Shown piece after piece: positions 27,586 to 35,430 of a stretch of 64,000 nucleotides of DNA (position 1 is the stretch's first letter; each line of letters begins with the position of its first letter). Source of the stretch: Desulfovibrio sp. (GTDB taxonomy: Bacteria > Desulfobacterota > Desulfovibrionia > Desulfovibrionales > Desulfovibrionaceae); the NCBI GenBank assembly GCA_031291035.1, contig JAISLI010000024.1, forward strand, positions 23,641-87,640, written 5' to 3'. A program made the translations under genes and the position numbers. Below the pieces are notes generated by a model, which did no database searches, was not told where the DNA came from, and worked only from the letters and a program-made list of their open reading frames with translations.

Positions 27586-28602
27586 TCATTTTCCGCGCTT
27601 CCCGCCGATGGTCCGCCCGGCCCGGCGGGTGTGTTCTTGCGCCTGATACGCCCCCGCTTCATGCGCGTTCTTTTTCAGATCCAGACTCCGCTGCGGCAAG
27701 GGCGCGTTATAAAGAGCCGAAGCCACGGACACGGCCTGGTTGCCGGACACCAGAAAACCGGCATCCAGCAGGCGGCAGGCCTCAATTCCCCGCGTCCCCA
27801 CATCGGGCGCGCCCATGATGACGGCCAGCAGGCGTTTTTCGCCGTGGGTGGCCGTAAAAATGAGATTGTACCCGGAATCCCGTATCCAGCCGGTTTTTAA
27901 CCCGTCCGCGCCTTCATACTGGCCCAGGAGCGGATTTTTGTTCCAGGTGACGCTGCCGCGGTACCTGAGCGCATGGGTATTGTGGAAGCGCAAGGCAAAA
28001 GGATAGGCGCGCAGATAGGCCCGCGCCAAGGTGAGCATGTCGCGCGCCGTGCTGTATTGTTCCTGATGTGGCAGCCCGTGGGGGTTGCGGAAATTGCTGT
28101 CGCGCATGCCGAGCTGCCGGGCCTTGACGTTCATCATCCTGACGAATGCCGGCAACGAGCCGCCGACAAATTCGGCCACGGCCGCGCTGGCGTCGTTGCC
28201 GGAAGAAACCGCCATACCCAGCAGGAGATCGCGCAGGGCGACACGGTCATTGGCCCTGAGCCCCATGCGCGAACCTCTCTCCGAAGCCGCCTCGCGGCTC
28301 ACGACAACCGTGCTGTCAAAGCCGACCTGTCCGGAATTGACATGGTCGAGGGCCAGAAACATGGACATCACCTTGGCGAGGGAGGCCGGAGGAATGCGCG
28401 CGTCGGCGTTCTGCTCGAAAAGAACGGCTTCCGTGTCCAAATCATAGAGGATGGCCGAGGAAACGTCCAGAAAGGCTCCTTGCGGCACGGCGGGCGCCGC
28501 GGCCCCGGCCGTGGCGCCCGAAAGACAGAACAGGACGAAAAAAACGGCGCTTGTCCGGATATGTCCGGCGTTCACCGGCATGGCGCGGAAAATGTTCGTC
28601 AT
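27586..28602 (-). CDS. dacA: Serine-type D-Ala-D-Ala carboxypeptidase (PBP5/6 family)
   Basis: 338 residues from ATG 28602. A signal peptide (about 1-35) leads to a peptidase S11 domain with SLAK (catalytic Ser74, Lys77), SGN (134-136) and KTG in ADGLKTGWIRD. It trims the terminal D-Ala from peptidoglycan pentapeptides in the periplasm. The usual C-terminal beta domain and amphipathic anchor are not apparent; the tail is short and basic (RRAGRTIGGKRGK). Its ATG overlaps the iorB TGA in an ATGA arrangement, so a wall enzyme is translationally coupled to an amino-acid oxidoreductase. Confidence 0.9.
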   Translation of the reverse strand: MTNIFRAMPVNAGHIRTSAVFFVLFCLSGATAGAAAPAVPQGAFLDVSSAILYDLDTEAVLFEQNADARIPPASLAKVMSMFLALDHVNSGQVGFDSTVVVSREAASERGSRMGLRANDRVALRDLLLGMAVSSGNDASAAVAEFVGGSLPAFVRMMNVKARQLGMRDSNFRNPHGLPHQEQYSTARDMLTLARAYLRAYPFALRFHNTHALRYRGSVTWNKNPLLGQYEGADGLKTGWIRDSGYNLIFTATHGEKRLLAVIMGAPDVGTRGIEACRLLDAGFLVSGNQAVSVASALYNAPLPQRSLDLKKNAHEAGAYQAQEHTRRAGRTIGGKRGK

Positions 28603-29198
28603 GCGGCCGCCCCCAGAGCCAGCGCCTTCAGATTGACCTCCTGAATCCCCGGCGACAGAACATTTTTGACGGCCCGTTCCAGAACATCCGTGCCGAAAGG
28701 CAACGCGCCGGCGGCGCAGGCGGCCCCCAGCAGCGCTGTATTGCCGCTTTGCGCGGAACCGGCGGCGAGACCAAGCTCGCGGCAGGGCAAAAATTTGCAC
28801 AGCCCCGCGATCTGGCGGATTTTTTCTTCAATCACGGCCAGTTCGGGATATTGCGCCTGTCCCAAGGAAACTCCCACGGGCGGCAGCGGATCAGAACTGG
28901 AAAAAACCGCTCCGCCCAGACGCAGATACGGCAAACCGCGCAGGGTTTCCAGCGGCTCAAAGCCAAGCAGCACATCCGCTTCGCCAAAATCCACTCTTGG
29001 AGACCGCCAGCCGCCCAGCAGCACCACGGATTCCACAACGCCGCCGCGCTGGGCCATGCCGTGCACCTCGCCGGCGACAACATCAAGCCCGGCGATCATG
29101 GCGGCGCCCGCCAGAAGCGTTGTGGCCGTCAGCGTACCCTGCCCTCCCACGCCGGTGAAATAAATACGCAGACGTTGTCGCGCGGTACATTCTTCCAT
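28599..29198 (-). CDS. iorB: Indolepyruvate:ferredoxin oxidoreductase, beta subunit
   Basis: 199 residues from ATG 29198; a longer open frame upstream is in iorA's 3' region and unlike the family. The gamma-type domain of 2-oxoacid:ferredoxin oxidoreductases is clear: FTGVGGQGTLTATTLLAGAA, GEVHGMAQRGGVVESVVLLG and a C-terminal NTALLGAACAAGALPF. With IorA it oxidises aryl pyruvates (from Trp, Phe, Tyr transamination) to acyl-CoA and CO2, reducing ferredoxin. It starts 41 bases after iorA and overlaps dacA by four bases. Confidence 0.92.
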   Translation of the reverse strand: MEECTARQRLRIYFTGVGGQGTLTATTLLAGAAMIAGLDVVAGEVHGMAQRGGVVESVVLLGGWRSPRVDFGEADVLLGFEPLETLRGLPYLRLGGAVFSSSDPLPPVGVSLGQAQYPELAVIEEKIRQIAGLCKFLPCRELGLAAGSAQSGNTALLGAACAAGALPFGTDVLERAVKNVLSPGIQEVNLKALALGAAA

Positions 29199-29239
29199 GT
29201 GCGGCGTCCTTGCCCTCCGGAATCGCGGAGGCGTTTTTT

Positions 29240-31087
29240 TCAGCGCTCCCGAATGCCGAATGTTTCCGGAGCCGCCTGCAGGCAGACCATGCACCCTGTG
29301 CACAAGGTGGGGTCAACGGCCAGTTCCTCGCCCCTGCGATAAAAAGCGGGACAGGCCAACTCCTTGAGACAGCGCTGAGCGCCTTCTCCCTGGCGGATCA
29401 CAACGGCCGCGCGCGACGGTTTTTTCTTCAGGCGGCGGGCGTAAAGCGCGCAGGATCCCTCGGCGATCAGCACGCGCACGCCGGATCTGGCCTTCATATC
29501 GCGCAAGGCCTTCATCAGGGTTTTCAGGTTGAACGCGCGGACCCTGGCGCACTCCGTCACGCCAAGACCGCGCACGATGCTCTCCATATCCAGATGCAGG
29601 GCCCTCTCCCCCAGAGCCGCCTGCTCCATGCCCGGATTCGGCTGATGCCCCGTCATGGCGGTGGTGCCGTTGTCCAGAACCACAAGGAGCAGGTTGTGCC
29701 GGTTAAAAACCGCGTTGGCAAGCCCTGTCATGCCTGAATGAAAAAAGGTGGAGTCGCCGATAAAAGCCACTACCGGCATGCCGGAGGCCCAGGCGAAGCC
29801 GCTGCCCGCCGAAACGGAAGATCCCATGCACACCAGAAAATCCGCCATGCGCAGGGGCGGCGCAAGGCCCAGCGTGTAGCAGCCGATGTCGCTGGCGTAT
29901 ACGGCCTCATCGCCGTATACCCGCCGCACCGCGTAATAGACGGCGCGGTGCGAGCAGCCGGGACAAAGGTTGGGCGCGCGGCCGGGCAAATCCGGCTCCA
30001 CGGCGCGGGGCGGCCCGGCAGGGCAGGGTCGCCCCAGAAAGGAGGCCACGCGGCGCATGACTAGGGTTGTGGAATATTCGCCCTGCTCCGTGAGTCCGTC
30101 ATCCTTGCCTTCCACGCGCAGGGCGAGGCCGCGCCGCTGAACCAGGGAGCGCACGCTCTGCTCCAGAAGCGGAGCGCCCTCTTCCAGTACCAGCACCTGA
30201 TCGCAACGGGCGAGAAAATCGCCGAGAGCGTCCACGGGCAGAGGCCAGGTGACGCCCAGTTCCGCAATATGGGCGCAATCATTCCAGCCGCCGGCGGCCA
30301 GGGCATCCGCCAAATAGTTGCGCGCCATGCCGCTGGCCATGATGCCTGCGCGGCATTGCGGGGCGCCCGCGCGCGTCAGGATGAAGCGGCCGCCCTCGAC
30401 AAAGCGCCGGGCCTTTTCCATGCCGGCCGCGAGGGCCAGATGCCGCTTGCGGGCAACGGCGGGCACGGGCACAAACCGGTCGGGATCCCGGTAAAATTCC
30501 ACCAGGGGAACCGCGCGCGGCAGGTCGTCGAACTCCACGGGGCCGCGCATGTGGCTTATGCGCGTTGTGGTGCGCAGCATGACGGGCTGCTGCAGCTCGC
30601 GGGCGATGCTGAAAGCCGCGCGGGTCATGTCCTTGGCCTCCTGGGCAGTGGCCGGCTCAAAACAGGGAAGAGAGGCGAAACGCGCGTAGTTGCGGTTGTC
30701 CTGCTCGTTCTGGCTGGAATGGCAACCCGGATCGTCGGCGGAAAGCAGCACAAGGCCGCCGGGCAGTCCGATACAGGCGGCCGTAAACAGGGGGTCCGCC
30801 GCCACATTGACGCCCACGTGCTTCATGGTGACAAGGCTCATGGCCCCGGCCAGGGCGGCGCCGGCGGCGATTTCAAAGGCGACTTTCTCGTTGACGGAAT
30901 ATTCCATGCGGTAACGCCCTTCGCCGCCCATACGGTAAAATGTGTCCGGCACCTCGGAAGACGGCGTGCCCGGATAACAGGCGATCACATGCACGCCGGC
31001 CTCCAGCGCGCCGCGGACAATGGCCTCGTTGCCCAGCAGAAGACGGCGCTCGCCCTTGGCGCCGTCCAGAAGCGAAGTGCCGCTCAT
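29240..31087 (-). CDS. iorA: Indolepyruvate:ferredoxin oxidoreductase, alpha subunit
   Basis: 615 residues. An N-terminal pyrimidine-binding domain (EAIVRGALEAGVHVIACYPG, then GTPSSEVPDTF), a central transketolase-C-like part, and a TPP-binding domain (CPGCSHRAVYYA, DIGCYTLG, FIGDSTFFHSGMTGLANAVF, LLVVLDNGTTAMTGHQPNPG) are in the expected order. The C-terminal ferredoxin region is short. It has one Cys in LACPAF and CTGCMVC, but the fourth cysteine of that motif is replaced (LQAAPETF) and the protein ends eight residues later. At most one Fe-S cluster seems possible. The start overlaps the preceding TPR gene by four bases. Confidence 0.92.
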   Translation of the reverse strand: MSGTSLLDGAKGERRLLLGNEAIVRGALEAGVHVIACYPGTPSSEVPDTFYRMGGEGRYRMEYSVNEKVAFEIAAGAALAGAMSLVTMKHVGVNVAADPLFTAACIGLPGGLVLLSADDPGCHSSQNEQDNRNYARFASLPCFEPATAQEAKDMTRAAFSIARELQQPVMLRTTTRISHMRGPVEFDDLPRAVPLVEFYRDPDRFVPVPAVARKRHLALAAGMEKARRFVEGGRFILTRAGAPQCRAGIMASGMARNYLADALAAGGWNDCAHIAELGVTWPLPVDALGDFLARCDQVLVLEEGAPLLEQSVRSLVQRRGLALRVEGKDDGLTEQGEYSTTLVMRRVASFLGRPCPAGPPRAVEPDLPGRAPNLCPGCSHRAVYYAVRRVYGDEAVYASDIGCYTLGLAPPLRMADFLVCMGSSVSAGSGFAWASGMPVVAFIGDSTFFHSGMTGLANAVFNRHNLLLVVLDNGTTAMTGHQPNPGMEQAALGERALHLDMESIVRGLGVTECARVRAFNLKTLMKALRDMKARSGVRVLIAEGSCALYARRLKKKPSRAAVVIRQGEGAQRCLKELACPAFYRRGEELAVDPTLCTGCMVCLQAAPETFGIRER

Positions 31088-31770
31088 GACCCCCCCGCTT
31101 CCTTCCGCGCGAGCGCCGCGGCCCTGGCGCGGAAATAGTCGCCCTCCCGTCTGGAGGCCGCGCTTGCCAGGTTTTCGTAAATGACGGCGGCCAGATCCTC
31201 CTGTCCGGCGCTGACGGCGGCTTCGGCAAGCATCTGGCGCAATTGCGGCGTACGGGCCTCTTCCGGCAGGCGCTTTTCAGCCTCCCGCAACACAATCACC
31301 GCATCGGCGCTTTTGCCGCCCCTGAGCAGGGCGCAGGCCTGGGCAATCATGGCGGCCGTGCCGAAGGGGCCATCGCCGCCCTGTCTGGCGGCGTCAGCGT
31401 ACGCGGCGGCGGCGGCGGCGTAGTCCCCGCTCTCCACGGCGCTCCGCCCAAGCGTCATATACACGGCGAGCTTTGACTTGTCAGGCGCCGAGAGGGCCAG
31501 AGCCGCGAGAGCCGCGACGCGGCCCTCCCCCTGGCCCGTCATGGCGATGCGCGCCAGCTCGTCCGCGACTTCGGCGCTTTTTGCGCCGCTGCGCCATTGC
31601 CATATTCCCATCCCGACGACCAGCAGCAGAAAACACACGACCAGGCCGGCCGTGACGCCCGCGTGACGCACAATGAAACGCAGCAGCGGCGCGCTTTCGG
31701 CGCTGGTTTCCGTCCGGATTTCATCTAGTAGCGAGGGGGCGTCCGCCACTTGATTTTTTTGCGGATTCAT
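31084..31770 (-). CDS. Single-pass membrane TPR protein (YfgM-like)
   Basis: 228 residues from ATG 31770, with AGGAG ten bases upstream. A short cytoplasmic N-terminus, one membrane segment (about 36-57, TAGLVVCFLLLVVGMGIWQW), then a periplasmic helical region of TPR-like pairs (AVYMTLGRSAVESGDYAAAA, then further repeats to the C-terminus). This layout matches the YfgM/tetratricopeptide-like family that supports envelope protein traffic, though the assignment is not secure. It is the first gene of an operon with iorA, iorB and dacA, and its TGA overlaps the iorA ATG. Confidence 0.7.
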   Translation of the reverse strand: MNPQKNQVADAPSLLDEIRTETSAESAPLLRFIVRHAGVTAGLVVCFLLLVVGMGIWQWRSGAKSAEVADELARIAMTGQGEGRVAALAALALSAPDKSKLAVYMTLGRSAVESGDYAAAAAAYADAARQGGDGPFGTAAMIAQACALLRGGKSADAVIVLREAEKRLPEEARTPQLRQMLAEAAVSAGQEDLAAVIYENLASAASRREGDYFRARAAALARKEAGGS

Positions 31771-31808
31771 GTAACTAAAACTCCTTGCAAGAAAAACGCA
31801 TGCCGTGT

Positions 31809-31837
31809 TTACTACGCCCGACACCGTCCCTTGTCAA
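31809..31837 (-). promoter_or_regulatory. Promoter of the TPR-iorA-iorB-dacA operon
   Basis: Minus strand TTGACA (31837-31832), 17-base spacer, TAGTAA (31814-31809). It lies 39 bases before the start at 31770, between divergently transcribed proA and the operon. Confidence 0.6.
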
Positions 31838-31862
31838 ACTTTCATCTTCGGAGGGGAGCGCT

Positions 31863-33116
31863 ATGATGCAGAAAATGGCGCGTCTCGGCGAGCAGGCGAA
31901 AGCGGCCGCCCGCGCTTTGGGCAAAAGCCCGCCGGGGGCCAGAACAAATGCGCTCAACTGTCTGGCGGAACTTCTCGCGCGCCGGGAGGCGGACGTCATT
32001 GCCGCCAACCGTGAGGATGTGGAAGCCGCCCGCGCGGCCGGTCTCGACAAACCGCGCCTGGACCGTCTCGCGCTGACGCCGGCCATACTGGAAGAAATGC
32101 GCTCCGCCTGCCGCCATGTGGCGCTGCTGCCCGACCCCGTCGGCGTGACGGAAAGCCAGTGGCAACGCCCCAACGGCCTGCTGGTCGGCCGAATGCGCGT
32201 TCCGCTCGGCGTGATAGCCATAATTTACGAAGCCCGGCCCAATGTCACCATTGATGCCGCCATCTTGTGCCTCAAGGCGGGGAATGCCGTCATCCTGCGC
32301 GGCGGCAGCGAGGCCTTGCGTTCCAACACGACCTTGGCCGGCCTGCTGGGCGAAGCTCTGACCCTGGCCGGCCTGCCCGCCGAAGCGGCGCAGCTTGTCC
32401 CCACGACGGACAGGGCGGCGGTGACGGCTCTGTGCAAGCTCGGCCAATATATCGACGTCATCATCCCGCGCGGCGGCGAAGGCCTGGTGCGGGCCGTAAC
32501 CGGGGCCGCCGTCATGCCCGTGCTCAAGCATTTCAAAGGCGTCTGCCACGCCTATATTGACGCCGATGCCGACGCGGCGGAAGCCCTCGAAATCGTCTTC
32601 AACGGCAAAGTTCAGCGTCCAGGCGTGTGCAACGCTCTGGAATGCCTGCTTGTGCACGAGGATATCGCCGACCGCTTTCTGCCCCTGGTCGCCGGAAAGC
32701 TGGGCGGCGCCGGCGTGGAGTTTCGCGCCTGCCACCGGTCTCTCCCGCTGCTCGGCCCCACGGCCAAAGCCGGGACGGCGCGGGATTTCGGACAGGAATT
32801 TCATGACCTGATTCTGGCCGTTCGCGTGGTGGACGGGCTTGATTCCGCCCTGGACCACATCGCCGCCCACGGCTCAAACCACACGGAAATCATCTGCACG
32901 ACAAACCTTGACACGGCTCGGCGCTTTCTGCGGGAGGCCGACGCCTCCATGGTGGCCGTCAACGCCTCAAGCCGTTTCAACGACGGGGGACAGCTCGGCC
33001 TTGGCGCGGAAATCGGCATTTCCACCTCAAAACTGCACGCCTACGGTCCCATGGGCGTGCAGGAGTTGACCACCACAAAATTCGTGGTGGTCGGACAAGG
33101 CCAGGTGCGCGAATAA
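31863..33116 (+). CDS. proA: Gamma-glutamyl phosphate reductase
   Basis: 417 residues from ATG 31863, with GGAGGGGAG directly upstream. ProA reduces gamma-glutamyl phosphate to glutamate semialdehyde, the second step of proline synthesis. Seen: ANREDVEAARAAG near the N-terminus, VPLGVIAIIYEARPNVT, CLKAGNAVILRGGSEALRSN, and the catalytic Cys region GKVQRPGVCNALECLLVH. The partner proB is 8 kb away behind obgE. nadD begins at the base after the TAA stop. Confidence 0.96.
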   Translation: MMQKMARLGEQAKAAARALGKSPPGARTNALNCLAELLARREADVIAANREDVEAARAAGLDKPRLDRLALTPAILEEMRSACRHVALLPDPVGVTESQWQRPNGLLVGRMRVPLGVIAIIYEARPNVTIDAAILCLKAGNAVILRGGSEALRSNTTLAGLLGEALTLAGLPAEAAQLVPTTDRAAVTALCKLGQYIDVIIPRGGEGLVRAVTGAAVMPVLKHFKGVCHAYIDADADAAEALEIVFNGKVQRPGVCNALECLLVHEDIADRFLPLVAGKLGGAGVEFRACHRSLPLLGPTAKAGTARDFGQEFHDLILAVRVVDGLDSALDHIAAHGSNHTEIICTTNLDTARRFLREADASMVAVNASSRFNDGGQLGLGAEIGISTSKLHAYGPMGVQELTTTKFVVVGQGQVRE

Positions 33117-33824
33117 ATGCCGGAAACTTCCGCCCGCCCCGGCAGGCTTGTGCTGGGCGGGGCATTCAACCCGCTGCACATTGGCCATCTGCGCTTCGCC
33201 GTGGAAGCGCTCGAAGCTCTGGGGCCTCTGGCCGACGGCGTGGACCTGACGCCGACAGCCGTGCCGCCCCACAAGGACGCGGGGAACCTGCTGCCCTTCG
33301 GCCTCAGGGCCGCCATGACGGAGGCCGCCGTGACGGACATGCCCGGCCTGCGCTGCAACCGCGCGGAAGCCCGACGCCGGGGCCCCTCGTACACCTGGGA
33401 CATGCTCTCGGCGGCCCGCGCCCAGGCCCCCGGCACGGATTTTTATTTTCTGCTCGGCATGTCCGATTTCGTCCTGCTGCCGACCTGGTTTCGGGGGGAG
33501 GAGTTGCCCCGCCTCTGCCATTTTGTGGTCGCGCCGCGCGCCGGCATGGGGGCGAAAGATTTTACGGCCGCGGTTCTCCGCCTCTGGCCGACGGCGCGGG
33601 AACGCCCTCCTCTTGTGTCCGGCGGCCTGTGCGCGGCGCTGCCGGGCGGAGGTCTGGCGCATTTTCTGCCGCTGCCCGTTCTGGAAATCAGCGCATCCGG
33701 CATACGGCAACGCTGGCTCGCGGGCCGCAATATCTCCTGGCTTGTGCCGGCGCCTGTGGCGCGGCTTCTGGAGCGGTCCCGCCATATCGCCCAAACCCGA
33801 TGGAGCGGCGCAACACGCGGCTGA
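33117..33824 (+). CDS. nadD: Nicotinate-nucleotide adenylyltransferase
   Basis: 235 residues. NadD transfers AMP to nicotinate mononucleotide in NAD synthesis. The nucleotidyltransferase signature is GGAFNPLHIGHLRFA with the HIGH motif, followed by PPHKD and a C-terminal ISASGIRQR (the ISSTxIR motif), and the SYTWDML and FLLGMSDF landmarks. The start adjoins the proA stop (TAAATG) without a gap, so translation is coupled. The 3' side runs into a family B repeat. Confidence 0.92.
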   Translation: MPETSARPGRLVLGGAFNPLHIGHLRFAVEALEALGPLADGVDLTPTAVPPHKDAGNLLPFGLRAAMTEAAVTDMPGLRCNRAEARRRGPSYTWDMLSAARAQAPGTDFYFLLGMSDFVLLPTWFRGEELPRLCHFVVAPRAGMGAKDFTAAVLRLWPTARERPPLVSGGLCAALPGGGLAHFLPLPVLEISASGIRQRWLAGRNISWLVPAPVARLLERSRHIAQTRWSGATRG

Positions 33825-33830
33825 CGCCGG

Positions 33831-33889
33831 CAATTTGCTCTGCAAGGATTTGCCAGCCGTAAACGAACTGTTTCAAGCGTCAATTACTG
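33831..33889. repeat. Dispersed repeat family B, inverted partial copy
   Basis: The reverse complement contains ATTGACGCTTGAAACAGTTC, an ACGGCTGGCAAATCCTTGCA stretch, and ends in GAGCAAATTG. It matches the left half of the copy at 23819. It lies between nadD and the TPR-like gene. Confidence 0.65.
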
Positions 33890-33904
33890 AGGGATATACA
33901 ACCA

Positions 33905-34588
33905 ATGCGAACCGCGCCTCCTAGGGAACTGCGGGAACATATCGCCCGCGCCAGCGGCTACCTGCGCCGCAATGACGCGGCGCGCGCCATCGCTTCCATC
34001 TGCGCCGCCCTGCGCGTTCTCGACGCGGCGCATCTGACGGGTCGCGCCAGAACGGAACCCGACGCCCTTGTTTCAGAATTTCTGGCTGAACTCGTTTCCC
34101 ATCCGGACATGGCCTTTTTGATGGATCCCGAAAATACGGGTACGCCCAAGGCGATTCCGCACAAGCCGGGGCAGGAGGCCACACTGTGCGTCGTGCTGGA
34201 AGGCCTTGCCGGGTTGCTCAGGGAAAAATCCCCGGCGCGCCTGCGGCGCGAAGCCGGGGAACGCCTCGCGCGTAAAAAAAGCCTGATTGAAAAGGGACTG
34301 CGCTTTCTGCACGAAGGCCGGGCATCCAAAGGCAATGCCTTTTTCAGGCGCGTCGCCGAGGAATTCGGGGATGAGCCGGGGACATATCTGCACCTGGCGC
34401 GGCTTTTGAAGGAAGTCGGCCAGACCTGCTTTGCGGCGGAAATGTTCGAGCAGGCTGTAAACGCCCAACCGCGGGAACCGGCCGTCTGCGCGGAAGCCGC
34501 CAAGGCCCTGGCGGAACTGCGCGGGCGCGAAAACGCCGGGGCGCGAGTTATTTTGACTGCATGGTCAGAAGCCACACCGAAGCCATGA
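33905..34588 (+). CDS. TPR-like hypothetical protein, probably truncated by frameshift
   Basis: 227 residues, soluble, helix-rich. The C-terminal half contains a TPR-like pair (GTYLHLARLLKEVGQTCFAA and the following helix). No catalytic motif is seen and I do not recognise a named family. The last ~15 residues (GARVILTAWSEATPKP) look out of character. In the neighbouring frame from about 34543 a plausible continuation begins (ASYFDCMVRSHTEAMRHLA), which suggests a frameshift near the run GGGGCGCG at about 34538-34546. The intact gene would then have reached 34764. Confidence 0.55.
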   Translation: MRTAPPRELREHIARASGYLRRNDAARAIASICAALRVLDAAHLTGRARTEPDALVSEFLAELVSHPDMAFLMDPENTGTPKAIPHKPGQEATLCVVLEGLAGLLREKSPARLRREAGERLARKKSLIEKGLRFLHEGRASKGNAFFRRVAEEFGDEPGTYLHLARLLKEVGQTCFAAEMFEQAVNAQPREPAVCAEAAKALAELRGRENAGARVILTAWSEATPKP

Positions 34589-34764
34589 GGCATCTCGCCT
34601 AGGCCGTTGACGAGGCCGCCACGGCTTTCGTCAACCAGTGCCACCGCCTTGAAAATTTTGCCCAAATCCTGCTTTTGTCCGCCAAGGGCACGGAGCTTGA
34701 TTCCGTGCGCCTGATGCGCTTGCGGACGATAGACCGGCACCGGAAGGTGTTTCCGTGCATGTAG
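34543..34764 (+). pseudogene. Displaced C-terminal part of the TPR-like gene, with in-frame TAG
   Basis: Frame beginning ASYFDCMVRSHTEAMRHLA, then TAG at 34600-34602, then AVDEAATAFVNQCHRLENFA and more helical, coding-like sequence to a TAG ending at 34764. It overlaps the 3' end of the gene at 33905 in another frame. The internal TAG could be a CAG codon with one transition. I read it as the broken end of the upstream gene; it might instead be an unrelated fragment. Confidence 0.45.
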
Positions 34765-35083
34765 GCCCCTTGACGTTTTCAACGCTGGAACGCTATCCTG
34801 CAACCGGACAACCCGGCCCCTTCTTTCCTTCCTGTCCCTATTCGATTGTCAAAGAACCGTAAATCTGAAATTCTACTTCCTTGGCCTCGGCATACCATGT
34901 TTTCCAAACTTGGAATTCGCTGATGAAGACAATTATAACCGGCCTCACCCCTACAGCCTGAAATACCATTCATTACCATGAATACATTGAATATCTGACA
35001 AAATTAGAATCGCTGAAAAGCGGCAACGTCGCTTGACTGAAAAAGGTCAGGAGCGTAAAATTATTGTTGCGTGTGATGCAATA
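34765..35083 (+). other. Gene-free region before tRNA-Thr
   Basis: About 320 AT-rich bases. The last 51 hold the tRNA promoter (35033-35061). I see no gene, repeat or clear terminator in the rest. Confidence 0.5.
35033..35061 (+). promoter_or_regulatory. Promoter of tRNA-Thr
   Basis: TTGACT (35033-35038), 17-base spacer, TAAAAT (35056-35061), 22 bases before the tRNA 5' end. Near-consensus, as expected for a tRNA gene. Confidence 0.7.
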
Positions 35084-35159
35084 GCCTTTGTAGCTCAGTT
35101 GGCAGAGCGCATCCTTGGTAAGGATGAGGTCAGCGGTTCAATCCCGCTCAAAGGCTCCA
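35084..35159 (+). tRNA. tRNA-Thr (anticodon GGU)
   Basis: 76 bases with the 3' CCA encoded. Acceptor stem GCCTTTG pairs with CAAAGGC; D-arm GCTCAGTTGGCAGAGC; anticodon stem CATCC/GGATG around loop TTGGTAA, giving anticodon GGT; T-arm AGCGG TTCAATC CCGCT. All stems pair. It is followed after eight bases by a terminator hairpin inside a segment shared with tRNA-Val. Confidence 0.96.
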
Positions 35160-35166
35160 GAAAAAT

Positions 35167-35270
35167 CAAGGCTTTTTGGGAAATATCCGAAAAGCCTTTT
35201 TCGTTGGCCACATATGTTGGCCACATATAGCCCCTCGTAAATCAATCCCCCCTACCCTTCATATTCTTGT
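35167..35270 (+). repeat. tRNA-flanking repeat, copy 1 (after tRNA-Thr)
   Basis: About 104 bases nearly identical to 55338-55443, which follows tRNA-Val; I count four or so differences. It contains the terminator, two tandem copies of a GTTGGCCACATAT unit, and a tail with a C-rich TCAATCCCCCCTACCC tract. The sequences before the repeat (the tRNAs) are different, so only the 3' flank is shared. Confidence 0.85.
35168..35201 (+). terminator. Intrinsic terminator after tRNA-Thr
   Basis: AAGGCTTTT pairs with AAAAGCCTT across a short ATAT-type loop and is followed by a run of T (35197-35201). Textbook rho-independent terminator. Confidence 0.8.
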
Positions 35271-35430
35271 AACTCAAAAAAACCTTGACTCGCGAGGCGG
35301 GTCTATACTTGCTCCGTGAAACGACCCCGCGACGCTTGTGAAAAAAATATCAACAGGCTAGACTGATCCCGTCCCAATACCCCGATCCTGATCCTGCGCA
35401 CATCCTGAAAAACATATTGAGGAAAGTGTT

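Noticed and set aside
35304..35309. TATACT as the -10 box of an mdh promoter with TTGACT at 35285
   Set aside because: The spacer would be only 13 bases, too short for a sigma-70 promoter.
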